From JAGWRA01 sp035534615 (lineage in GTDB: Bacteria > Acidobacteriota > Vicinamibacteria > Vicinamibacterales > CAVVIG01), in assembly GCA_035534615.1 (NCBI GenBank), contig DATLRO010000017.1, positions 1-35,284 on the forward strand: 35,284 bases of DNA. Reading direction: 5' to 3'. Position 1 is the first letter of the stretch. Each line of letters opens with the position of its first letter. The notes under the pieces are model-generated. The model was not told the DNA's origin and did no database searches. It worked only from the letters and a program-made list of their open reading frames with translations. Of this stretch, positions 16,865-23,323 are shown one piece after another. A program made the translations under genes and the position numbers.

Positions 16865-18160
16865 CTACATCTCGAACCGCAGCGCCTCGACCGGCGGCAG
16901 CTGCGCCGCCCGCCGGGCCGGGTACGTGGCGGTCACCACGCCGATCAGCGCGAGCGTGCCGACCGCCATGGCGCCGCTCTGCCAGGAGACGATCATGCCG
17001 GCGAACCGTTCCGGCATCGGCAGCAGGTTGATCAGGTGGCAGATGAGCAGCGCCACCCCCATGCCAATGCCGCCGCTCAGCATCGTGAGGAAGAACCCTT
17101 CGAGGAAGAACTGCCGCTCGACCGCCCAGGTGGTCGCGCCGAGCGCCTTGCGGACGCCGATTTCGCGGGTCCGCTCCTTGACGGCCACCAGCATGATGTT
17201 CATGACGCCGATGCCGCCGAGCGCCAGCGTGATGAAGCCGACGATCATGAAGAACTGGCGCATGTTGTCGATCATCCTGGCGAACAGGAGGGTCTCGAGC
17301 GACGTGTCCCAGACCGGCACGGCGTCCTTGTCGTCGGGGTTGAAGCCGTGCCGCCGCGCCAGCACGTGGCGGATCTCCCTGGCGAGCGGCCAGTCGACCT
17401 CCTCGATGCTGCCGGTCCGGGCCGCCAGGATCTTCGGCAGCTCCGCCACGACCCACGGCTTCGGCGCCACGATGATGTCCGACAGCTGTCCGGGCTGGCC
17501 GTCGGGAATCGGCAGGTCCTGCTCCATGGCCGAGAAGGGGACGAAGATCTTCCGGTTGTCCGGACCGCTGTAGTTGCTGTCCTGGTCCTTCTTCCGGATC
17601 TTGCCGACGACCGTGTACGGGATGCCGTTGAGCGAAATCGTCTGGCCGAGCGCGTTGCGCCTGCCGAACAGCTGCTCGAGCATGTCGGCGCCGATGATGG
17701 CGACGCGGTGGACCTGCTGTTCGTCCTGCCAGTTCAGCGGCCGGCCGTACTCGAGGTCGAGCGTCCGGATCTGCTGATACGCCGGCTCCACGCCCTGGAC
17801 CGATGCCGACGCCGAGTTGTACCGGCTCTTGACGCTGACATCGTCGCGCTCGATCTCGGGGCTGACGACGGCAACCATGGGCGACTGGGTCGCGAGCGCG
17901 CGGGCGTCGCCGGCCGTCAGGATCACCCGGCGCCCCGCCCGCTGCCCGCCGGCCTGCATGCTCGTCCGCCCGGGGAAGACGATGGCGATGTTCTCGCCGA
18001 GCTGCTCCAGCACGTGCTGGTTGCCCAGCTGGAACCCCTCGCCGGTCGCCGACAGAATGACGATGGAAATGACCCCCCAGAGGATCCCGAACATCGTCAG
18101 GAAGCTGCGGAGCTTGTTCGCTCTCAGATTCTGCAGCGACTGGACCAGCGCTTCACGCAT
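16865..18160 (-). CDS. ABC transporter permease, MacB type without ATPase domain (first of pair)
   Basis: 431 residues with the same layout as its neighbour. An N-terminal segment (SFLTMFGILWGVISIVILSATG) leads into a MacB_PCD periplasmic domain (about 50-280). The FtsX domain contains GGIGVMNIMLVAVKERTREI and the coupling helix IGVRKALGATTWAVERQFF. The MREALVQSLQNLRANKLRS start at 18160 is standard for the family. The two permeases differ enough to be heterodimer halves rather than a recent duplication. They lie in an operon behind the adaptor (32-bp gap). Substrate unknown. Confidence 0.9.
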   Translation of the reverse strand: MREALVQSLQNLRANKLRSFLTMFGILWGVISIVILSATGEGFQLGNQHVLEQLGENIAIVFPGRTSMQAGGQRAGRRVILTAGDARALATQSPMVAVVSPEIERDDVSVKSRYNSASASVQGVEPAYQQIRTLDLEYGRPLNWQDEQQVHRVAIIGADMLEQLFGRRNALGQTISLNGIPYTVVGKIRKKDQDSNYSGPDNRKIFVPFSAMEQDLPIPDGQPGQLSDIIVAPKPWVVAELPKILAARTGSIEEVDWPLAREIRHVLARRHGFNPDDKDAVPVWDTSLETLLFARMIDNMRQFFMIVGFITLALGGIGVMNIMLVAVKERTREIGVRKALGATTWAVERQFFLEGFFLTMLSGGIGMGVALLICHLINLLPMPERFAGMIVSWQSGAMAVGTLALIGVVTATYPARRAAQLPPVEALRFEM

Positions 18161-18192
18161 GGCACGACCTCGTGTCGCGGACGATCGGCAGG

Positions 18193-19386
18193 CTAGCTGG
18201 GCAGCACGAGCTGGTCGCCCTGCTTCACGCCGGTCAGCACCTGCGTGTTCGTGCCGTTGCCGACGCCGAGCTTGACCGCCACGCGGCGGTAGCCCTGCCT
18301 GGTCCCCGGCGCCACGACGTCGACGAACGTCTGCCGCTTCGCGTCGTAGACGACCGCCGACTCCGGGATGATGAGCGAGTCCGGATACTGGGCCAGCACG
18401 ATCTCGGCGTTCGCGGTCATGTTCGCCTTGAGCTCGCCGCCGGGATTGTCGATCGAGACCTTCACCTCGAACGTCGTGACGTTGTCCTTCTCCGCGCCCA
18501 TCGGCGAGATCTGCGTCACCTTGCCGTTGAAGATCCGCCCCTTGAACGTCTCCACGCGGATCCGCGCCGGCTGGCCCAGCCGCACCTGGCCGATGTCGGC
18601 TTCGTCGACCTTGCCGCGCACGAAGACCTGATGGATGTTGCCGAGCGTCATGACCAGCGTCGCGTTCGCGCCCAGGTTCAGGATCGAGGAGACCGGGCTG
18701 CCGACCTGCACGTCGCGCGACAGCACCGTGCCGTCGATCGGCGCCCGGATCGTCGCGTTGGCGAGATCCTCGGCCGCCCGGTCGGCCGCCGCCTGCGCCT
18801 GCGTCACCTGGGCCGCCGCCTGCGCGACCTTCGCCTGACTGATCGCCAGCTGCGCCTTCGCGGCCTGCTGCCGGTTCACCGCGAGATCCATCGTGCTGTG
18901 CGCCTGGTCCAGGTCCGACTGGGCGATCAGCTTCTGCCCGTACAGCCGGTCGGCCCGCTGGTACGCGCGGCGCGCGAACTCGACGTCCGGCCCCTCGGCT
19001 TCCACGACGTTCTTCCTCAGCTCGGCCCTGGCCGCCTCGAGGTTCGCCCGGGCGGCCTGCAGATTCGCCTGGGCCTCGCGCAGGCTCGCCTCGAGATTCT
19101 CGCGATCCAGCTCCGCCAGGATGTCGCCCGTCTTCACGGTGTCGCCGATGTCCACCGGCAGGTACTTGATGATGCCGTTCGCCTTCGACTTGATCTCAAC
19201 TTTCGTGATCGGCTCGATCTTGCCGGTTGCCACGACGGAGCTGACCATCGTACCGCGCGTCACCGTGACCAGCTTCGACGCGTCGAATGTTTTGCCGGTC
19301 CCGTCGATCGCCGCGAATCCGTACACGCCGGCCAGCAGGACCACCAGCACGACACCGCCGATTGCCAGTTTGCGCGACCTCTTCAT
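18193..19386 (-). CDS. MacA-like periplasmic adaptor (HlyD/RND-type membrane fusion protein)
   Basis: 397 residues. An N-terminal membrane anchor (KLAIGGVVLVVLLAGVYGFAA) is followed by a barrel-sandwich half (KANGIIKYLPVDIGDTVKTGD), a long Ala/Gln/Glu-rich coiled coil at about 105-205, the other half (IRAPIDGTVLSRDVQVGSPV) and a beta-barrel/MP domain. ATG 19386 has GAGGGA about 5 nt upstream and removes a 13-residue extension that lacks family similarity. It links inner-membrane permeases to an outer-membrane duct. First gene of an adaptor-permease-permease operon. The upstream 258 bp contain a triple-arm hairpin region. Confidence 0.9.
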   Translation of the reverse strand: MKRSRKLAIGGVVLVVLLAGVYGFAAIDGTGKTFDASKLVTVTRGTMVSSVVATGKIEPITKVEIKSKANGIIKYLPVDIGDTVKTGDILAELDRENLEASLREAQANLQAARANLEAARAELRKNVVEAEGPDVEFARRAYQRADRLYGQKLIAQSDLDQAHSTMDLAVNRQQAAKAQLAISQAKVAQAAAQVTQAQAAADRAAEDLANATIRAPIDGTVLSRDVQVGSPVSSILNLGANATLVMTLGNIHQVFVRGKVDEADIGQVRLGQPARIRVETFKGRIFNGKVTQISPMGAEKDNVTTFEVKVSIDNPGGELKANMTANAEIVLAQYPDSLIIPESAVVYDAKRQTFVDVVAPGTRQGYRRVAVKLGVGNGTNTQVLTGVKQGDQLVLPS

Positions 19387-19553
19387 TCGTCCCTCGATGG
19401 CCCGGACGGTAACCGGGCGTTGCACTTACATGCCTTCAGACGATGAAACGGCCCCGGAAGTTCATCGAAACCGGCCGGCCCCCGCTCGGCCGCCGGCTTC
19501 GCCCGTCGCCAGGCCTCCCGCCCGGCACCGTCCCACGGAACGGACAGCCCGGT

Positions 19554-19605
19554 CCGCCTCCGGCCGCCGGACCGGCCGGAGGCGGTACAATAGGCCTCCG
19601 GCCGG
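19554..19605. promoter_or_regulatory. Three-arm mutually exclusive hairpin region with an embedded -10 box
   Basis: Arm A CCGCCTCCGGCC (19554-19565), arm B (19572-19585) and arm C GCCTCCGGCCGG (19594-19605). B can pair perfectly over 12 bp with A (8-nt loop) or over 12 bp with C (10-nt loop). The B-C loop contains TACAAT (19586-19591), a plausible -10 for the FHA gene that starts at 19645. It lies between the divergent adaptor and FHA genes. Confidence 0.65.
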
Positions 19606-19644
19606 CGACTTCGGCTGACCGCTGCCGGCCGTTCATCCCTGCTT

Positions 19645-19956
19645 ATGTGGATTCTGCAGACTATTGAAGAGACCGGCGCGCCGCCGCACACCTTCCGGCT
19701 CTCGGCGGGCGCCATCAAGACCATCGGCCGGGCCACGCGCGCCGACTTCATCGTCGATCGGGTCACCGTGTCACGGCTGCATTGCCGGTTGACCGCCGAC
19801 GGCGATCAGATGCAGGTGGTCGATCTGGACAGTACGAACGGCACGTTCGTGAACGGCGCGAGGATTTCGCAGGGGACGCTGGCGGCCGGCGACCGGCTGC
19901 GCGTCGGCCGCGTGGAGTTCTCGGTGACGCGCGGGAGCCGGGCGGACGACGCCTGA
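19645..19956 (+). CDS. Stand-alone FHA domain protein
   Basis: 103 residues, essentially a single forkhead-associated domain. The conserved features are IGRATRAD (strand 3-4 Gly-Arg), SRLHCRL (Ser-x-x-His) and LDSTNGTFVNG. These are the phosphothreonine-peptide contacts, so binding competence looks intact. There is no other domain, signal peptide or membrane segment. In Acidobacteriota such proteins often accompany Ser/Thr kinases. A kinase-like gene is 2.1 kb away, but its catalytic residues are degraded. It ends 5 bp from the convergent hydrolase. Confidence 0.9.
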   Translation: MWILQTIEETGAPPHTFRLSAGAIKTIGRATRADFIVDRVTVSRLHCRLTADGDQMQVVDLDSTNGTFVNGARISQGTLAAGDRLRVGRVEFSVTRGSRADDA

Positions 19957-19961
19957 GCGCG

Positions 19962-20600
19962 TCACTGGAGAAACGGATTGGTCCGCCGCTCCTCGCCGAT
20001 GGTCGTCGCCGGGCCGTGGCCCGGATACACGACCGCCGCGTCGCCGAACGCGAACAGGACCTCCTTGATCGACCGAATCAGCGTCGCGTAGTCGCCGCCA
20101 GGCAGATCCGTGCGGCCGATCGATCCGGCGAACAGGGTGTCCCCGACGAACAGCTGCTGGCCGGCGGCCCCCTCGGGCCCGACCTGGAGGCAGACGCCGC
20201 CGGGGCAGTGGCCAGGGGTGTGGTGCGGCCGCACCGTGTAGCCGCCGAACGGGATGACCTGGCCCGGCTCGTAGAACCGGTCGACCGGCGGCTGCGGTTC
20301 GACGTGCAGGCCGAACATCAGTCCCTGCTGGACGACCGACTCGTAAAGCGGCAGATCGTCCCGGTGCAGGTAGACGGGCGCCTGCAGCTCCCTCTTCGCC
20401 TTCGCCACGCCGGTGATGTGATCGAGATGGGCGTGCGTCAGCAGAATATGCATCACCGTGAGCTGCCTGGCGCGCACGATGTCGAGCAGTTCGTCCACCT
20501 CGTCGCCGGGATCGATCACGACGCCTTCCCGGGTCCGTTCACACCCCAGCACGAAGCCGTTCTTGAAGAACGGCTGCACCGCGCGTATGTCGAGCATCAT
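19962..20600 (-). CDS. Metallo-beta-lactamase-fold hydrolase (glyoxalase II-like)
   Basis: 212 residues. The metal motif THAHLDH (H-x-H-x-D-H) is followed by His in HHTPGHCPGG, Asp in FVGDTLF and a C-terminal His in VYPGHGP, so all ligands for a binuclear site are present. The length and the FAGSIGRTDLPGGD segment match the small YcbL/GloB-type hydrolases that act on S-lactoylglutathione or other thioesters. Persulfide dioxygenase is a less likely alternative. The start codons ATGATG (20600-20595) lie inside a perfect 18-bp palindrome shared with the divergent receiver-like gene. Confidence 0.88.
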   Translation of the reverse strand: MMLDIRAVQPFFKNGFVLGCERTREGVVIDPGDEVDELLDIVRARQLTVMHILLTHAHLDHITGVAKAKRELQAPVYLHRDDLPLYESVVQQGLMFGLHVEPQPPVDRFYEPGQVIPFGGYTVRPHHTPGHCPGGVCLQVGPEGAAGQQLFVGDTLFAGSIGRTDLPGGDYATLIRSIKEVLFAFGDAAVVYPGHGPATTIGEERRTNPFLQ

Positions 20601-20613
20601 AGACGTCTATGAT
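20596..20613. promoter_or_regulatory. Perfect 18-bp palindrome in a divergent promoter
   Basis: ATCATAGACGTCTATGAT, fully self-complementary, followed by AATTG. It offers -10-like hexamers on both strands (TATGAT and GATAAT rightward, TATCAT leftward) and overlaps the first codon of the leftward hydrolase gene. Possible operator of a dimeric regulator controlling both genes. Confidence 0.55.
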
Positions 20614-20627
20614 AATTGAATAACCGC

Positions 20628-20650
20628 GAGCGCCCGAGCGCCCGAGCGCC
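20628..20650 (+). repeat. 8-bp tandem repeat in a 5' leader
   Basis: GAGCGCCC repeated 2.9 times between the divergent palindrome and the AAGGA ribosome-binding site of the receiver-like gene. The repeat number could vary by slippage and change leader length. Confidence 0.7.
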
Positions 20651-20666
20651 AGATGAAGGAACCCCA

Positions 20667-21044
20667 ATGATTCTCGCCGCCGTCGACGACCTGATGTTCG
20701 CGTCGAAGATCCGGGCAGCCGCCGGGCCGCTCGGCGTCGAGGTCGCCTTCGCCCGCTCGCCGGCCGACGTGCTGGACCTCGCGCGGACCGGCCAGCCGGC
20801 GCTCGTGCTGGTCGACCTGAACAGCCGCCGGCTCGACCCGATCGCGACGGTGGCCGCCTTGAAGGCGGATGCCGCCTGCCGCGACATCCGCACCATCGGA
20901 TTCGTGTCGCACGTGCAGACCGACACCATCCGGGCGGCGCGCGCGGCGGGCGTGGACGAGGTGATGGCGCGCTCGGCGTTCAGCAGGAATCTCGCGGAGA
21001 TCCTGACGTCCGCCGGCGCGGCCCGGGACACGGACCGGCCGTGA
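20667..21044 (+). CDS. Degenerate response-regulator receiver-like protein
   Basis: 125 residues. A single CheY-like fold: an acidic pair Asp7-Asp8 after the first strand, a possible phospho-acceptor Asp50 in LVLVDLNS, and a switch Ser81 in GFVSH. The invariant lysine near residue 102 (usually K-P) is replaced by Arg-Ser in VMARSAF. No output domain. ATG 20667 has AAGGA 6 nt upstream; an upstream in-frame ATG at 20616 has no such site. The stop overlaps the GTG of the threonine dehydratase, so they are co-translated. It may be phosphorylated weakly or not at all. A metabolic partner role is inference. Confidence 0.72.
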   Translation: MILAAVDDLMFASKIRAAAGPLGVEVAFARSPADVLDLARTGQPALVLVDLNSRRLDPIATVAALKADAACRDIRTIGFVSHVQTDTIRAARAAGVDEVMARSAFSRNLAEILTSAGAARDTDRP

Positions 21045-22012
21045 GCCTGCTGGCCCTTGCGGACGTCTTCGTCGCCCGGCGGCGGATCCGCGATTTCGTG
21101 CGGCGCACGCCGCTCGTCCGCTCCGACTGGCTGTCGGCCGCGACCGGGGCGAACGTCCACCTGAAGCTGGAGTCGCTGCAGATCACCGGCTCGTTCAAGG
21201 CCCGCGGCGCGTTCAACGCGGGACTCGCGCTGATCGAGCGGACCGGCGCTCCGCGCCCGCCGGTCGTCACGGCCTCGGCCGGCAACCACGGCCGGGCGCT
21301 CGCGTACGCCGCGGACCAGCTCGGCCTGCCGCTGACGGTGTTCGTCCCGCGGAACGCACCGCGCTCCAAGATCGACGCGATCCGTCACCACGGCGCGGTC
21401 CTGCAGTCCGACGCGAAGGACTACGACCACGCCGAACGTGCGGCGAAGGCGCTGGCGGCCCGGACGGGCGCCACGTTCATCTCTCCGTACAGCCATCCTG
21501 ACGTGATTGCGGGCGCCGGCACGGTCGCGCTGGAGATCCTGGAAGATCTGCCGGGCGTGGACCTGCTGATCGTCCCGGTCGGCGGCGGCGGGCTCATCAG
21601 CGGGGCGGCGGTCGCGGCCCGCGCCATCAGCCCGCACGGCGAGGTCGCCGGCGTGGAAGTCGAGGCCTCGCCGGTCTTCTGCACGAGTCTCAGGGCCGGA
21701 CGCCTGATCGAGATTGAAGTCGGGCCATCGCTGGCCGACGGCCTCGTGGGCAACGCGGATCCCGAGACCCTCACCTTCGCGTATATCCAGCAGCTCGTCA
21801 GCCGGATCGCGCTGGTCGGCGAGGACGACCTGCAGACCGCCATCCGCGGGCTCGCGGCGTTCGAGCACCTGATCGTCGAAGGGGCGGGGGCGGTCGGGGT
21901 CGCGGCCCTGGCGTCGCGGCGGCTGGAGGTCCGGGGACGCACGGTCGCGGTGGTCGTCTCCGGCGCCAACATCGACCTGGGCAGCCTGTCGGACGTGCTC
22001 GGCCTGTCCTAG
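21041..22012 (+). CDS. Threonine/serine ammonia-lyase (PLP-dependent dehydratase)
   Basis: 323 residues. Deaminates threonine to 2-oxobutyrate, and serine to pyruvate. The PLP lysine is Lys53 in GSFKARGA. SAGNHGRALAYAA is the substrate-binding asparagine loop, and VGGGGLISG is the phosphate-binding glycine loop. There is no C-terminal ACT regulatory domain, so it resembles catabolic TdcB or short IlvA forms that are not inhibited by isoleucine through ACT. Starts with GTG overlapping the preceding stop by 4 bp. A serine racemase-like activity is possible in this family. Ends at a strong GC hairpin. Confidence 0.9.
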   Translation: MSLLALADVFVARRRIRDFVRRTPLVRSDWLSAATGANVHLKLESLQITGSFKARGAFNAGLALIERTGAPRPPVVTASAGNHGRALAYAADQLGLPLTVFVPRNAPRSKIDAIRHHGAVLQSDAKDYDHAERAAKALAARTGATFISPYSHPDVIAGAGTVALEILEDLPGVDLLIVPVGGGGLISGAAVAARAISPHGEVAGVEVEASPVFCTSLRAGRLIEIEVGPSLADGLVGNADPETLTFAYIQQLVSRIALVGEDDLQTAIRGLAAFEHLIVEGAGAVGVAALASRRLEVRGRTVAVVVSGANIDLGSLSDVLGLS

Positions 22013-22013
22013 T

Positions 22014-22032
22014 GTCGCGCGTACCGCGCGAC
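22014..22032. terminator. GC hairpin between convergent genes
   Basis: GTCGCGCG/CGCGCGAC, a perfect 8-bp stem with a TAC loop, immediately after the dehydratase stop and before the end of the convergent kinase-like gene. No T-tract. Confidence 0.5.
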
Positions 22033-22063
22033 GTCGATCCCGGGCACCGCGCTGGCCGGCCGA

Positions 22064-23032
22064 TCAGCCGGACAGCCACCACCACAGCCCTGCGGCGAGG
22101 GCCAGGATCACCAGCAGCGCCAGCACCACCGGCCACCACGAACGCTGCGCGACGGCAGGCACGAGCGACGGCGGCGCGCTGTCGCCGCTGCGGATGTCGA
22201 GCACGGCCGCCACGCTCCGCAGATCGGCGGCCATCGCGGCCGCGCTGGCATAGCGGGCATCCGGCGTCTTCGCGAGCGCCCGCTCGACGATCGGATCGAG
22301 TTCGGCCGGCACCCCGGGATTCAGCCGGCCCGGCGGCGGCGCCGGCGCCTGCATCACGCCCAGCGCCTGGTCGGTCGGCGTCGCGCCGGCGAACGCCGGG
22401 CGCCCGGTCAGCATCTCGAACAGCACGGCGCCGAGCGAGAACAGATCGCTCCGGTCGTCCACCGTGCCGCCGAGTGCCTGTTCCGGTGACAGATAGGACG
22501 CGGTCGTGAGTTCCGTCTGCCCTTCGCTGGCCAGCCGCACGGCCGCGGCCGTGCGGGCCCGCCCGCCGGCCGTCCAGGCGGAGAGCCCGAGATCGAGCAG
22601 CTTCGCGGTTCCTTTCGGCGTGAGGACGATGGTGTCGGGGGAAAGATCGAGGTGACGCACACCGGCGGCGTGCGCTTCGGCGAGGGCGTCGGCGATCTGG
22701 ACCGCGATCTCGACCGCCCGCCGCGGATGCAGCGGGCGGCCGCCGATCACCTGCCGGAGCGGCTCGCCCGGCACGAACTCGATGGCGAGGAACAGATGAC
22801 CCTGATCCTCGCCGACCTCGAACAGGGTCGCCACGTTCGGATGCGACACCGACGCGGCCAGCCGGGCGTCGGCGACGAGTCGCGCGCGGGCGTCCGGGTC
22901 GCCGGCGATCGCGTCCGGCACGATCTTGATCGCCACCGTCCGGCCGACCTTCGTGTCGCGCGCGCGGAACACGTCACCCAGGCCGCCGGCGCCGATTTGC
23001 TCGAGGAGTCGATAGTGGGCCAGTGTGTCCAT
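22064..23032 (-). CDS. Membrane-tailed Ser/Thr kinase-like protein, probable pseudokinase
   Basis: 322 residues. A kinase fold spans about 7-275, with one C-terminal membrane segment at ~297-320 (WPVVLALLVILALAAGLWWW) and almost nothing beyond it. The glycine loop (IGAGGLGDVF) and ATP lysine Lys36 (VAIK) are present. The catalytic loop reads HLDLSPDT (127-134) in place of HRDLKPxN, so Arg, Lys and the metal-binding Asn are all replaced. DFG is DLG (147-149), and the helix-C glutamate position is Asp55. Catalysis is doubtful, although Asp129 and Asp147 remain. ATG 23032 is chosen because MDTLAHYRLLEQIG is the family N terminus. TATAAT lies 13 nt upstream. Confidence 0.85.
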   Translation of the reverse strand: MDTLAHYRLLEQIGAGGLGDVFRARDTKVGRTVAIKIVPDAIAGDPDARARLVADARLAASVSHPNVATLFEVGEDQGHLFLAIEFVPGEPLRQVIGGRPLHPRRAVEIAVQIADALAEAHAAGVRHLDLSPDTIVLTPKGTAKLLDLGLSAWTAGGRARTAAAVRLASEGQTELTTASYLSPEQALGGTVDDRSDLFSLGAVLFEMLTGRPAFAGATPTDQALGVMQAPAPPPGRLNPGVPAELDPIVERALAKTPDARYASAAAMAADLRSVAAVLDIRSGDSAPPSLVPAVAQRSWWPVVLALLVILALAAGLWWWLSG

Positions 23033-23045
23033 CGTCGCCGCGCGA

Positions 23046-23051
23046 ATTATA
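23046..23051 (-). promoter_or_regulatory. -10 box of the kinase-like gene
   Basis: Consensus TATAAT on the minus strand, 13 nt upstream of the ATG at 23032. The -35 is not obvious. The leader would be only about 6 nt. Confidence 0.5.
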
Positions 23052-23149
23052 CCCGGCGCCCGCACGGCCGGACGGGGTCCTGCGCACCGCGGAATTCTGA
23101 CGCGCGCAGCCGCCTGGCGGCGCCCGGGCCGGCTTGGTTGCACACTGAC

Positions 23150-23159
23150 TGACCGGTCA
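23150..23159. promoter_or_regulatory. Possible operator palindrome
   Basis: TGACCGGTCA, a perfect 10-bp palindrome preceded by ACTGAC, in the 291-bp gap between the divergent kinase-like and ADOP genes. It resembles the short dyads bound by TetR-type repressors. No regulator gene is adjacent. Confidence 0.3.
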
Positions 23160-23323
23160 TCGGGCCGGCCGGGGATTTGCCGGCGATTCAGCGCGATCCG
23201 CCGGTTGCCGCGCGCTGTCCGCGGCAGGCGCGCGGCTTGGCGCGACGGCCGGCCGCGTCGTAAGATGCCTTTCTGAGCGGGGTGCGCGCGTCTTGCTGCG
23301 TCTCTCTTCCGGAGGCCACGGGG

